NCBI RefSeq assembly: GCF_013141765.1
Contig: NZ_WHOD01000052.1
Coordinates: 1 to 64,000, forward strand
Source: Paenibacillus foliorum
GTDB lineage: Bacteria; Bacillota; Bacilli; Paenibacillales; NBRC-103111
Direction: 5' to 3'
DNA: 64,000 nucleotides
Below, piece by piece: positions 20,427 to 29,665 of this stretch (position 1 is the stretch's first letter; each line of letters begins with the position of its first letter). The position numbers were made by a program, and so were the translations under genes. A model generated the notes under the pieces. It ran no database searches, was not told the origin of the DNA, and saw only the letters and a program-made list of their open reading frames with translations.

Positions 20427-20433
20427 ATTTTCA

Positions 20434-21342
20434 CTATTTTTTCAGCAATTCGATTGTTTTACCAAAATGTCCGCCAGTTTCCTGCAGTGCTTGAGCTGCT
20501 TCTTGTTGGCTAATGTTATATTTCAGCATTAGGATAGCCACTCGAGCATCACCTTTGGCCGAACTCACATAGGCTTTAGCTGTTTCTTCATCGGCAAGCG
20601 TTGCATCCTGCACGATCCGTACTACACGATCCTTCAGCTTAGCATTCGTCGCTTGGACATTTACCATTAAATTTCCATATACCTTACCAAGCTGAATCAT
20701 CGATCCTGTTGTGATCATGTTTAAAACCATTTTCGTCGCTGTTCCAGCCTTAAGACGTGTTGATCCTGTAATAATTTCAGGTCCCACAGGAACCTCTATC
20801 GGATATTGAGCCGCAGCGCTCATGGGTGCATCACCGTTACAGCTTAGACTCACAGTCAGAGCGCCAATGCGGGCCGCCTCCTGAAGTGCGCCTATCACAT
20901 ATGGCGTGCGTCCGCTAGCGGCAATGCCGATAACAGCGTCACGAGACGTCACCTGAGCAGCAGCCTCCAATTTGCCAGCTTCGGCATTATCCTCTGCATT
21001 CTCAATAGCTTGAGTCATAGCTTTCTCGCCACCGGCAATAATGCCAATGACTAGCTCTGGGCTCACCCCGAAGGTAGGAGGACATTCGGATGCGTCCAGA
21101 ATTCCCAACCTTCCGCTAGTGCCTGCCCCAAAGTAGAACAATCTGCCTCCATTTTCCATGATTCGGACAATCGCTTCAATTGCCGAGGATATTTGAGGCA
21201 ACGCCCTGCTTACCGAATGCGCCACGGACTGGTCCTCTTCATTCATTATTTCTACAATTTCCCGAACGCTCAGTTGATCTAATTGAATAGATCGCTCATT
21301 GATTTGTTCCGTTGTCATTGTATGGTTTGTGAGCTGTATCAT
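20434..21342 (-). CDS. murQ: N-acetylmuramic acid 6-phosphate etherase
   Basis: A 302-residue cytoplasmic SIS-domain lyase that splits the lactyl ether of MurNAc-6-phosphate to give GlcNAc-6-phosphate and lactate. I start at the ATG at 21342 behind AAGGGGAAAA. The family signature GAGTSGRLGILDASECPPTF is intact, including the Glu that corresponds to a catalytic acid, and so is AIENAEDN with the second conserved Glu. A C-terminal UBA-like helix segment (QQEAAQALQETGG) is present. It is the last gene of the operon and overlaps the kinase 3' end by 47 bp, which suggests tight co-expression. Confidence 0.96.
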   Translation of the reverse strand: MIQLTNHTMTTEQINERSIQLDQLSVREIVEIMNEEDQSVAHSVSRALPQISSAIEAIVRIMENGGRLFYFGAGTSGRLGILDASECPPTFGVSPELVIGIIAGGEKAMTQAIENAEDNAEAGKLEAAAQVTSRDAVIGIAASGRTPYVIGALQEAARIGALTVSLSCNGDAPMSAAAQYPIEVPVGPEIITGSTRLKAGTATKMVLNMITTGSMIQLGKVYGNLMVNVQATNAKLKDRVVRIVQDATLADEETAKAYVSSAKGDARVAILMLKYNISQQEAAQALQETGGHFGKTIELLKK

Positions 21343-22345
21343 CTTGCTTTTCCCCTTTGTCATTGCATTGTTGTTGAATTCTATTTATCATCTCAGGCGT
21401 AACAAGCAGCCCAGCCTGTTTAACAGCAAAGTAATAACTCCCAATTACAGGAGGTACGTTCAAGCAACGAATATCAAGCGATAATGAACGTATTTCCGGG
21501 CATTCAGTGAATGATTCTAAGAAATAAGGCTCCTGAAATACGCCTCCACTCAAAATAAGTGGTGTTCTATCAGATCCTAGCTTCAGCTTGTTATGAGTAG
21601 CAGCTACAAGTGCTGCCAGCTCACGAACAGCTTCGGACACAATAAACTCTGCTGCAGCGTCTCCCTCCTTGGCCGCTTCAAATACTGCCGGAGACAAGGA
21701 AGCTACTTTTGCTCTCATATTATCTGATTCATAAATAGTTGTAATGAGTTTATCCGGGCTGGCAATTGAGAGCCTCGTCAATATTTTATCCGTCAACAAA
21801 GTGGGAGCTGTTCTTCCGTCATAGGCTTTCATTACGGCTTGCAGACCTTTTTTACCAAGGTCGAAGCCGCTACCCTCATCTCCAAACACATATCCCCATC
21901 CGCCTACACGGACATATTCCTCTGTAACTGGGTCAAATGCGCAGCAGATGGATCCAGTGCCTGAGATCAGCACCATTCCTCTTTCACCAAAGGTTCCGGC
22001 AGCAAGCGCTGTGATAGCGTCATTGTACACAGTGATCACTGCTTGCTGAGGCAATTCAGCTGATAGGAACTCTACAATGCGAGCCCTGTCCTCGGGTCTG
22101 TCGCTTCCTCCCAAACCAAGAACGATGCCTGCCACCTGATCCCGCGAAGAACCAGACTGCTCTAAGCCATGGCGAATCAACCCGGAGAGTTCAGCCTTCA
22201 CTTCATCCCATGGCCTTGATTTCAAATTGCTTGAGCCTCCTCGGCTAAAGGAAAGCAGATGTCCTTCATCATCTCCGACTAAGAGAACCGTCTTAGTTCC
22301 TCCGCCGTCAACAGCAAGGAAACGTCTATTGCTCTTACCCGTCAT
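21296..22345 (-). CDS. BadF/BadG-family kinase, probable MurNAc/GlcNAc kinase
   Basis: A 349-residue cytoplasmic ASKHA-fold kinase starting at 22345, where its ATG shares a base with the stop (TAA) of the HAD gene. Phosphate-binding motifs are FLAVDGGGTKT near residues 9-19, ISGTGSICC, and GWGYVFGDEGSGFDLG. The family includes GlcNAc kinases and the MurNAc/GlcNAc kinase MurK of Clostridium acetobutylicum. Next to murQ, the best prediction is phosphorylation of imported MurNAc (or GlcNAc) to feed MurQ, replacing the PTS route used in Bacillus subtilis. The ORF's open frame upstream of the chosen start lacks support. Confidence 0.85.
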   Translation of the reverse strand: MTGKSNRRFLAVDGGGTKTVLLVGDDEGHLLSFSRGGSSNLKSRPWDEVKAELSGLIRHGLEQSGSSRDQVAGIVLGLGGSDRPEDRARIVEFLSAELPQQAVITVYNDAITALAAGTFGERGMVLISGTGSICCAFDPVTEEYVRVGGWGYVFGDEGSGFDLGKKGLQAVMKAYDGRTAPTLLTDKILTRLSIASPDKLITTIYESDNMRAKVASLSPAVFEAAKEGDAAAEFIVSEAVRELAALVAATHNKLKLGSDRTPLILSGGVFQEPYFLESFTECPEIRSLSLDIRCLNVPPVIGSYYFAVKQAGLLVTPEMINRIQQQCNDKGEKQDDTAHKPYNDNGTNQ

Positions 22346-23157
22346 TACGCATCCTTCCCTTCTGCGCTCATTCGCCCGGAAGCCTCCGATTCCAGACAAT
22401 TGAACAATTCGCCCAGGTTGCTAATGACATAAGCCGGAATGTAGCTATCCGATAAAGGAGCTCCCGACAGTTCTGGATTTTCCTGTACGGCAAGCTTTCC
22501 TAACAACTTCAGAAGGGTTTCACTTTGTGTCCGTTCCTTTGGATTCAAGGCAAGCAGTTCCTCCGGCATACTACGATTAATCAGCACCGGTGCTACCCCT
22601 ATCCTATTAGCTATCGTAATATCGTGATCCAGACGGTCTCCTACATGCGCAACAATTTCCCCGCCTTGCAGCAAGCCGTCTACCATACGGACATCCGGCT
22701 TAGCATAACCGACTCGCTCCGGAGTAACAATCTCATCCAGCCACTCGGTTAGCCCCAGTGCTTTCATTACCGGGTATTGGTATTTATAATATCCGTTTGT
22801 TACAGCAGCTACTGAATACCCTTCTTCTTTCAAACGCTTTAAAGCAGGAAGAACCGTATCGTCAAGCAAATATATTTTGGGCCAAACCGAGTGCTTAAGC
22901 ACCATTTCTTCAATGTTAAATTGTCTGTTCAAGCCCAGTTCTTGTGACAATCCTTTAACAATGCTGTCCCAGTCATAGGCCGCTACAATTTGTCCACTCA
23001 GCAGCAAGCTTTCGTGCTTAGCTAGCAGCTCTTTCTTTGCTTCATAGGGAGAATTCAGTTCCCCGGACAAGATGCCTTCAATCTCTGGAAAAATCCAGGA
23101 ACCAAAAGGATTCTGCATAAGGGTTCCATCCAAATCAAATGTAATCCATCGTTTCAT
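22345..23157 (-). CDS. HAD-superfamily hydrolase
   Basis: A 270-residue cytoplasmic phosphatase-type protein. HAD motif I is FDLDGTLM (residues 7-14), motif II VTNGYY, and motif III HVGDRLDHDI; a helical cap lies between I and II. The ATG overlaps the permease stop by 4 bp. Within a MurNAc operon it could dephosphorylate an amino-sugar phosphate or a phosphorylated by-product, but no specificity can be read from the sequence. The C-terminal 50 residues after motif III are longer than in minimal HADs. Confidence 0.85.
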   Translation of the reverse strand: MKRWITFDLDGTLMQNPFGSWIFPEIEGILSGELNSPYEAKKELLAKHESLLLSGQIVAAYDWDSIVKGLSQELGLNRQFNIEEMVLKHSVWPKIYLLDDTVLPALKRLKEEGYSVAAVTNGYYKYQYPVMKALGLTEWLDEIVTPERVGYAKPDVRMVDGLLQGGEIVAHVGDRLDHDITIANRIGVAPVLINRSMPEELLALNPKERTQSETLLKLLGKLAVQENPELSGAPLSDSYIPAYVISNLGELFNCLESEASGRMSAEGKDA

Positions 23158-23978
23158 GATTTCACCGCCCCTGCTGTTAAGCCTTCAATAAATTGTCGTG
23201 ATGCAATCAGAAACGCTATGATCATCGGCAAGGAAGATAAAGTAAGGCCGCTGAACAATAAATTCCACTCCGTGTCATATTCACCGAATAAATTCAGCAT
23301 GCCTAGGGGAATAGTCCCCTTCTCTGTCGATTTAATAAAAACCAGTGGATAAAAGAAGTCATTCCATACATGAATTAAGTCCGTAATCGCAACTGTAGCC
23401 ATAGCGGGACGCATAAGCGGAAGTACTATTTTGTAATACACCTGAAAATCATTACATCCATCAATTCGAGCGCTTTGATCCAGGTCCTTCGGCAGTGTTC
23501 CAAAAAAACCAAAGAATAGAAATACCGCAAACGATATATGCCCAGCTATATAAACAATGATCAATCCTATCAGTGAGTCAAGTAAATTCAGCTTCATCAG
23601 CTGCATATACAAGGGCGAAATAGCCAGCTTCATTGGAAGCATCAATCCAAGCATGAAGAAGAATAAGACCGCTCCGTTCCAACGGAAGGTATATCTTGCT
23701 AGATAGAACGCGGCCATCGAGGAGATGATCAAAATAATAATGACTGATACCCCACTGACAAATACACTGTTAATGAAATATTCATCAAAATGTACTTTAT
23801 TCCAAACTTCGATAAAGTTAACAAAAGAAAAACTGTGAGGAAGCCCTAGTGGCGACGTTGTAATTTCTTTCTTGGTTTTAAAGGAAGACATAATCATTAA
23901 AAATATAGGGTACAATGATATGAATGAGAAAAGGGTCATAACGGCATATTTGGACAATTGTTGAAGCCGGTGTTCCAT
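23154..23978 (-). CDS. ABC permease, MalG type, mur operon
   Basis: A 274-residue membrane subunit with six helices. The ATG at 23978 has ideal spacing from GGAGG; the ATG two codons earlier abuts it. The EAA loop is QSARIDGCNDFQVYYKIVLPL and the protein ends GAVKS. It pairs with the upstream permease. Overlap with the HAD gene indicates one operon. Confidence 0.9.
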   Translation of the reverse strand: MEHRLQQLSKYAVMTLFSFISLYPIFLMIMSSFKTKKEITTSPLGLPHSFSFVNFIEVWNKVHFDEYFINSVFVSGVSVIIILIISSMAAFYLARYTFRWNGAVLFFFMLGLMLPMKLAISPLYMQLMKLNLLDSLIGLIIVYIAGHISFAVFLFFGFFGTLPKDLDQSARIDGCNDFQVYYKIVLPLMRPAMATVAITDLIHVWNDFFYPLVFIKSTEKGTIPLGMLNLFGEYDTEWNLLFSGLTLSSLPMIIAFLIASRQFIEGLTAGAVKS

Positions 23979-24050
23979 ACACATCCTCCATTACTTACGG
24001 AATCCTGATGATTCGTCTAATCGTGCGAGTTTAAAAAAACAGTTCTAGCT

Positions 24051-25004
24051 CTAGTAGTCGACTGCTTTCTTCTTAAAGAAGAACATGGATATTGCGGTTG
24101 CTGCTGAAATAAGGGCAAGCAAAACTACAGCAAGCGCAGAACCAAGTCCGATGGAATCTCCCCCACCTACACTACCAAACATCAAACGGTAAAAATAAAG
24201 CGCTAACACATCCGTTGAATAATAGGGACCACCCGATGTACCCTGCATGGCATATATCATCTCAAACGATTCAAAGGATGAGATAAAGGTAAGAATAGTC
24301 ATGATCATTATCGACGGCATGGAAAGAGGAATCGTAATTTTGAATAGCAGCGTCAACCCGGCTGCTCTATCTATTTTGGCTGCTTCATAGATTTCACTGG
24401 AAATGGATTGAAGCCCGACGAGAAAAATGAGTACGGCAAAACCGAAGCCATACCAGCTATCAACCATAATAACCGTAAGAAACGCCGTCTTCGGGTCTCC
24501 CAACCATGGCTTGGCCAGCTCCGCCAGACCAATTGCTTTCAAAAACGTATTTAATGCTCCGTACGAAGGGTTCAGAATCAAGCTGAATAAGAAACCTACC
24601 ACAATAACGGATAATAATTTCGGAAGAAAAAAAACAGTTTTGAAAAACTCTTTGCCTTTTAACTTACTGTTAATAATCAAAGCTAGCATATAGGCTACCA
24701 TCAACTTCGCAGGTACAGTAACTATGAAGAAAATAATATTATGTCCGAATGCATTATAAAATGTTTCTGCGTGTGGGGATTCGGTAAACAAGCGGATAAA
24801 ATTCTCAAACCATATGAAATCTCCGCGTTTTAGTCCATTCCAAGCAAACATACTGTTCAGAAGCGCTGAAGCGATCGGGTAAACCATAAATCCGACGTAA
24901 AAAAGAAGCGACGGAAGCAGGAATAAATGTACAAAATGCTTGGCGTAATTGCGTTTTCGTTTCCTTTCAACACCAGTCGCTGCTAACTGCGGCCCTTCAT
25001 TCAA
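24051..25004 (-). CDS. ABC permease, MalF type, mur operon (variant EAA loop)
   Basis: A 317-residue membrane subunit. I start at the TTG at 25004, 8-9 bases after AAGGAGG; the frame opens further back with a GTG that lacks a ribosome site. A basic N-terminus (KRKRNYAKH) precedes six helices. The ATPase-contact loop reads EAAKIDRAAGLTLLFKITIPL: the normally invariant Gly after Asp is Arg, which is unusual and may alter coupling. It lies 147 bp after the binding protein, with a hairpin at 25115-25140 in between. Confidence 0.88.
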   Translation of the reverse strand: MNEGPQLAATGVERKRKRNYAKHFVHLFLLPSLLFYVGFMVYPIASALLNSMFAWNGLKRGDFIWFENFIRLFTESPHAETFYNAFGHNIIFFIVTVPAKLMVAYMLALIINSKLKGKEFFKTVFFLPKLLSVIVVGFLFSLILNPSYGALNTFLKAIGLAELAKPWLGDPKTAFLTVIMVDSWYGFGFAVLIFLVGLQSISSEIYEAAKIDRAAGLTLLFKITIPLSMPSIMIMTILTFISSFESFEMIYAMQGTSGGPYYSTDVLALYFYRLMFGSVGGGDSIGLGSALAVVLLALISAATAISMFFFKKKAVDY

Positions 25005-25114
25005 GCCAGTTCGCCTCCTTCGTAAATAAGGTTCCATACATATAACGGTCGAGCATCCGGTGAAATCCATTCTCACGGTTTCAGTTTAATCCATAGCTTC
25101 GAATATCAGATTGG

Positions 25115-25140
25115 AAGCGCTGGAGATCAATCCAGCGCTT
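25115..25140 (-). other. Intercistronic stem-loop after binding-protein gene
   Basis: A perfect 10-bp stem AAGCGCTGGA/TCCAGCGCTT has a 6-base loop and no T-run after it. It is more likely an mRNA-stabilising or partial-termination element that lifts binding-protein levels over permease levels. Confidence 0.6.
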
Positions 25141-25151
25141 GCCTAAACCAG

Positions 25152-26462
25152 TTACGGTTGAGCTTTAAACCATTTGCTGCTTGAGGTTTGAACGGCTTCC
25201 GCTACTTGCTCAGGAGTTAGCTTGCCGAGATACATACCTTGCAGCGAATCCTCAAATGTAACTTTGGTTGGTGGAGTTCCTAGATTGAAATTCGTAAGGA
25301 TCAAATAAGGTGTTGAATTTTTACTGCTGATAGTAGCCATCTTTTTCAATAGAGGGTGAGTCGGCTCTACTCCTGCAATAGGACTAACGCGGGTCAGCTT
25401 TTCACTGAACATCTGTCCGAATGTTTTCGAAGCGATAAACTCCATGAACTTCAAGGATTGCTCTTGATACTTGGAATCTTTAGCTACAGCATACGAACCG
25501 TCAACCCAAGTAACGATGTTAGGCTGATCCCCTTTTTTCGCAACAAATCCGGTGAAGAAGTCTACAGGGAAATCCAATTTATTCGCCTCAAAGGTTTCTA
25601 AACGATGACTTCCGTTAATGTACATAGCAGCTTGGCCATTATAAAACAGCGTCTGTGCATCCTTATCATCAATTGCAATGAAATCTTTAGGGAAGTAAGG
25701 CTCCAGCTTCTTCATCCGGCTAATCGACTCTACAAAGCCTGGATCCTTGAAGTTGCTTTTCCCTTTTAACAGTGAATCTACGAAAGCATTACCGCCATAA
25801 GCGCTTTCCCCTATCACAGAATGAGTCATGGAGAGTAAGTAAGCCGCTTTACCGGATTGGGCGATCGGCACTATATTTTTGCTTTTTAGTTTTTCACAAA
25901 CAGCCAAAAATTCTTCAAAGGTTTCTGGCGTTTTCAAGCCCTGCTCTTCAAACATCTTCTTATTATAGAAGATAACCGCATTATTTAGCATGAACGGTAT
26001 GCCGTACACCTTATTATCACTGCCCTTAGCCGCAGCCAAATAGGAATCAGGAATTTGATCGACACCCTTTACCTTGTCCAAAGGTGTTAAATACTTCCCA
26101 TCCGCCAAAGTTGTGGCAACATCATAAGGACGGAGTTGAAGGATATCAACACCCGAACCCGATACAAGTGTGTTGTTTAGAATCGTATTGTACTCTGTTG
26201 ATTTAAAAGGCTTGAACTCCACTTTAATATCAGGGTTCTGCTTCTGGAATTCGCCAATCAATGCTTCGTACCCGGCTTTGTCCTCAGGTCTCCAGCTGTA
26301 CATCGTCAGCTTAACCGGATTACCACTTGGTTTAACCGCAGCTTCGCCTGCCGGCTTCTTTGCAGTTTCTGCCGGAGTTGTCGCGCTTCCTCCACACGCC
26401 GTTGCTAATATACTCGTCATTAGTAAAAGGGTAGTACCAAATAATAATTTGCTTTTCTCCAT
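25152..26462 (-). CDS. ABC substrate-binding lipoprotein, mur operon
   Basis: A 436-residue family 1 solute-binding protein. The ATG at 26462 follows GGAGGGG. The signal ends in lipobox TACG near residue 23, followed by an Ala/Thr/Lys linker. The mature fold opens VKLTMYSWRPEDKAGYEALI and contains MYINGSHRLETF, typical of carbohydrate-binding members. The operon context (MurR/RpiR-type regulator, kinase, MurQ) predicts that it binds MurNAc, GlcNAc-MurNAc or a related muropeptide sugar, but the protein sequence alone does not show this. Confidence 0.88.
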   Translation of the reverse strand: MEKSKLLFGTTLLLMTSILATACGGSATTPAETAKKPAGEAAVKPSGNPVKLTMYSWRPEDKAGYEALIGEFQKQNPDIKVEFKPFKSTEYNTILNNTLVSGSGVDILQLRPYDVATTLADGKYLTPLDKVKGVDQIPDSYLAAAKGSDNKVYGIPFMLNNAVIFYNKKMFEEQGLKTPETFEEFLAVCEKLKSKNIVPIAQSGKAAYLLSMTHSVIGESAYGGNAFVDSLLKGKSNFKDPGFVESISRMKKLEPYFPKDFIAIDDKDAQTLFYNGQAAMYINGSHRLETFEANKLDFPVDFFTGFVAKKGDQPNIVTWVDGSYAVAKDSKYQEQSLKFMEFIASKTFGQMFSEKLTRVSPIAGVEPTHPLLKKMATISSKNSTPYLILTNFNLGTPPTKVTFEDSLQGMYLGKLTPEQVAEAVQTSSSKWFKAQP

Positions 26463-26517
26463 CCTTAACCCCTCCAGATAATTGTTATATATATGAACCA
26501 TAGGTAAATCCAAAAAG

Positions 26518-27366
26518 TTACATATTTTTGCTGACAGCCTTACGAGTTTTTTCCAAGGATTGCACGTGACGCTCATGGTCTTTTCGAGCAATACCTACGT
26601 ACAAAATGTCAATGACATTCAATTGAGCAATTCGCGATGCCATAGCTCCACTTCGTATACTATTCTCTAGTGAGCTCGTAAATAGATTAATTTCAGCTGC
26701 ACTCGCAACAGGGTTACTGCCAAAACGTGTGAGTGACAAGGTTACAGCCCCATTTTCTTTAGCCAGCTCAAGAGAATGAATCACATCTTTCGTCTGCCCG
26801 GAATATGAGATACCGAAGGCAACGTCACGCTCATCCATATTGGCTGCAAGTGTCGCCTGCTCGTCCACGCCAAGGCCTGTTTCACACCAATAATTGATCC
26901 TCGTAAGCTTCTGCTTCAAATCCATAGCAATGACCGCTGAAGCCCCAACGCCGAAAATGACAATTTTCTTCGCCTTGCTCAAGACATTTATAGCCTTCTC
27001 CAGACTTTCATTAGAAAGTACCGTCAATGTGTCCTGAATCGACCTCATATTATTGTGTGAGATTGAAGCAACTAATTCAGAGATAGGCCCATCAATTTGG
27101 ATCTCTTGGTACGAATCAAACTCATCCTTGTTTTCAGTCATATCAGCGGCAATACGCAGCTTCATCTCTTGAAACCCTTTAAAGTTGAGCGAGCGACAGA
27201 GACGAATTAAGGTAGCCTCGCTAACACCAGCCAATACCGCTACTCTTTGTACCGATGTATTAACTACTTCCTCCGGATGCTCTAATATGTATTGCGCAGC
27301 CTTCCGTTCTGTCGGCTTCAAGCTGGAAATGGCTGCTTTCAAACTAATTAAGCCGCCCTTCAACAT
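26518..27366 (-). CDS. MurR/RpiR-family transcriptional regulator
   Basis: A 282-residue regulator. I start at the ATG at 27366, 10 bases after GGAAG; a GTG three codons earlier is possible. Residues 1-75 form the HTH_6 domain (NTSVQRVAVLAGVSEATLIRLCRSLNFKGF). Residues 120-260 form a sugar-isomerase (SIS) domain with VIFGVGASAV and GISYSGQTKDV, which binds phosphosugars in this family. It is the first gene of the operon, and MurNAc-6-phosphate is the expected effector by analogy to MurR. Palindromic TGAAAT/ATTTCA sites flank its promoter, suggesting autoregulation. Confidence 0.9.
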   Translation of the reverse strand: MLKGGLISLKAAISSLKPTERKAAQYILEHPEEVVNTSVQRVAVLAGVSEATLIRLCRSLNFKGFQEMKLRIAADMTENKDEFDSYQEIQIDGPISELVASISHNNMRSIQDTLTVLSNESLEKAINVLSKAKKIVIFGVGASAVIAMDLKQKLTRINYWCETGLGVDEQATLAANMDERDVAFGISYSGQTKDVIHSLELAKENGAVTLSLTRFGSNPVASAAEINLFTSSLENSIRSGAMASRIAQLNVIDILYVGIARKDHERHVQSLEKTRKAVSKNM

Positions 27367-27419
27367 GGATATCACTTCCTTTTTAATGAGGGTAAAGCTT
27401 TAAGCAATTTACGTTCCTT

Positions 27420-27447
27420 ATTATAATACTTTATTTCATTTTGTAAA
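27420..27447 (-). promoter_or_regulatory. Sigma-A-type promoter of the mur operon
   Basis: Minus strand -35 TTTACA (27442-27447), 16-bp spacer, perfect -10 TATAAT (27420-27425), 54 bp upstream of the regulator ATG. The spacer holds a half-site TGAAAT (27433-27438). Confidence 0.75.
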
Positions 27448-27455
27448 TGTTTTTT

Positions 27456-27470
27456 TGAAATTTTATTTCA
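27456..27470. promoter_or_regulatory. Candidate RpiR-family operator
   Basis: Perfect inverted repeat TGAAAT-TTT-ATTTCA immediately upstream of the -35 box. TTTATTTC (27639-27646) and GAAATAAA (27659-27666) repeat the theme 180 bp further upstream, and ATTTCA recurs inside the promoter spacer. Binding by the adjacent regulator is inferred. The rest of 27471-27731 is AT-rich with no gene. Confidence 0.5.
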
Positions 27471-27731
27471 TGAGTGTTATATATCATTACATTTAGTCGT
27501 TAAAAACCAGTAATCTCATTTTAACAATAAAGTTGATTTTTCTATAAAACCAATTTTTTCATAATAACCCAACATCTGATGTAATGTATTGCCGTTTTGT
27601 GATTAATTATTGCTTCTTTTCCTCGTAATACATGTAATTTTATTTCAGCTTAGAAGACGAAATAAAGACAGGTGAGAGGTAGGCACACGGAAGTGTAGAT
27701 TTGCATATTAATTGACCGATGGTTATATAAA

Positions 27732-27780
27732 ACAAAAAATCGCGAAAGCTCCTGCACTTGGCGGGAACTTTCGCGATCTT
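27732..27780 (-). terminator. Terminator of the GH127 operon
   Basis: Stem ATCGCGAAAG/CTTTCGCGAT with additional inner GC pairing; on the minus strand it is followed by TTTTTTG. It lies just past the stop of the last permease. Confidence 0.92.
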
Positions 27781-27798
27781 TCTTCTCCTCTATTCACT

Positions 27799-28629
27799 TC
27801 ACCCTTTTATTCCTGTCGTAGCAATCCCTTCTATAAAGTAACGCTGCCCAATAAGAAACACGATTACAGCAGGCATTACCATGATCGTTGTTCCTGCCAT
27901 CAATAAATTCATAGGCGTATTATTAGCTAAGCGAAGGGTCGATAAGCCTAATGAGACCGTATATTTATTGCTATCATTCAGATAGACCAATTGCCCCAAA
28001 AAGTCATTCCACACCCCAACAAATGTAAATAACAGGACAACTACGATAGCCGGTTTAATGAGAGGAATAATAATTTTAAAATATATCGCGAAATAGCCTG
28101 CTCCATCAATAACAGCTGACTCGTCCAGCTCTTTGGGAATCGTCATTAAAAATTGTCTCAGCAGAAAAATATTAAAAGCGCCTCCACCAAAAAAGGCAGG
28201 AATAATAAGAGGCCAATAGGAATTGGTTAGCTGCAATTTGGACCAGCCTATATAAGTAGGCACAAGGGTTACTATGCTTGGAAGGAGAATGGTCATAATA
28301 ATAAGTGTGAACCAGAAATCCTTGAGCGGAAATTCCAGTCTGGCAAATCCATATGCGGACAAGCTGCTTGTTAAGGCAACGCCAATCATAACGGGCACGA
28401 TGATCATTAGCGTATTCATAAAATATTGCGCGAAGTTAATTCTTTCCATAACCTCTGTGTAATTTTCCAGTCCCAAGGTGTGAGGGATCCAGATCGGAGG
28501 AAACTCCAAAATTTCTACTAAGCTTAATAAGGAGGATCGTGCAATCCAATACATAGGGAAAAACACGATAATGGCTAATACAGCAAGGAAAAAATAAGTG
28601 ACGAGTTGGCCTCTCAAACGGTAAGTCAT
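27799..28629 (-). CDS. Sugar ABC permease, MalG type, GH127 operon
   Basis: A 276-residue membrane subunit with six helices and an EAA loop DESAVIDGAGYFAIYFKIIIPL, ending GIKG. Its ATG overlaps the stop of the partner permease (TAATG), so translation is coupled. It is the last gene of the operon, and no ATPase is encoded with it. Confidence 0.92.
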   Translation of the reverse strand: MTYRLRGQLVTYFFLAVLAIIVFFPMYWIARSSLLSLVEILEFPPIWIPHTLGLENYTEVMERINFAQYFMNTLMIIVPVMIGVALTSSLSAYGFARLEFPLKDFWFTLIIMTILLPSIVTLVPTYIGWSKLQLTNSYWPLIIPAFFGGGAFNIFLLRQFLMTIPKELDESAVIDGAGYFAIYFKIIIPLIKPAIVVVLLFTFVGVWNDFLGQLVYLNDSNKYTVSLGLSTLRLANNTPMNLLMAGTTIMVMPAVIVFLIGQRYFIEGIATTGIKG

Positions 28630-29543
28630 TATTTCTTCCCTCCCTCGTAATGCACCCAGCCTGAAGAGGACTTAAACAACAAATAAGTAAAGAACGACAC
28701 AATAATAAACAATACCCAAGCCAATGCACTGGCATATCCCATGCTTTGACGTTGGAACGCCTCTCGGTAAATGTAGAAAGCATAGAATAACGTAGAATTT
28801 TCCGGACCGCCTTGAGTCATCGAGTAAGCTTGAGTGAAAGCCGTAATCGAATTGACAAAGCCCAGAATTACATTATAAAAAATAATAGGAGTCATCAGCG
28901 GAAGGGTCACGGACGTGAGCTTATGCCACCAACCCCCTCCATCGATTTCCACGGCTTCAAGCAAATGCTTGGGCACATCCTGCAGGCCGGCCAAGAATAT
29001 GACAATGACGTTGCCAGATCCCCACACAGCAATAAGTACCATAGAAAGAACTGAGGTATCCGGGCTGTTAACCCACATTAGCTTCTCTATGCCAACAAAG
29101 CTCAATATATGATTGATAATGCCAAAATCAGGATTGTATAACCATAGCCAAATAATGCTGGTAGCCAACACCGGGATGATCGATGGTAAATAAAAGACAG
29201 CACGAAAAAAAGCTCTTCCCTTTATATCCTGATTCAAAAAAAGCGCGACGATCAAACAAAAAACAATGGATACCACAACACATCCGATGGAATAGAAGGC
29301 TGTTGCCTTAAGCGAATCATAGAAAAACAAATCCTCAGTAAAAATAGCTCGGTAGTTGGCTAATCCTATCCATTGCATCGGCTTTAAAATCGTCCAATCT
29401 GTAAAGCTTATATACAAGCTGTACAGCAGCGGCCCTAATGTAAAAATAAACACGCCGAGAATCGCCGGTAATATACAAATGTAACCAACTAACACCTGCT
29501 GTCGTTTATAGCTTCTATAACTGGCTGACTTATTTGTAGACAT
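28629..29543 (-). CDS. Sugar ABC permease, MalF type, GH127 operon
   Basis: A 304-residue membrane subunit with GGAGG nine bases before the ATG. A basic head (SYRSYKRQQ) precedes six helices. The EAA loop is LEAVEIDGGGWWHKLTSVTLPL, a relaxed version of the consensus with VEI in place of A-x-x. It forms the importer with the next gene; its binding protein just upstream is frameshifted. Confidence 0.9.
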   Translation of the reverse strand: MSTNKSASYRSYKRQQVLVGYICILPAILGVFIFTLGPLLYSLYISFTDWTILKPMQWIGLANYRAIFTEDLFFYDSLKATAFYSIGCVVVSIVFCLIVALFLNQDIKGRAFFRAVFYLPSIIPVLATSIIWLWLYNPDFGIINHILSFVGIEKLMWVNSPDTSVLSMVLIAVWGSGNVIVIFLAGLQDVPKHLLEAVEIDGGGWWHKLTSVTLPLMTPIIFYNVILGFVNSITAFTQAYSMTQGGPENSTLFYAFYIYREAFQRQSMGYASALAWVLFIIVSFFTYLLFKSSSGWVHYEGGKK

Positions 29544-29665
29544 CAGCTACTGCCTCCTCTAAATACCCCTTAACTATCGTGTAAGGAGGCCGCTCATACT
29601 GTTCATCGCAGCCTCTATGCACATGAAAATTTCAGGTTAGCCTGCTAAAGCTCCAGCAGTACTTC

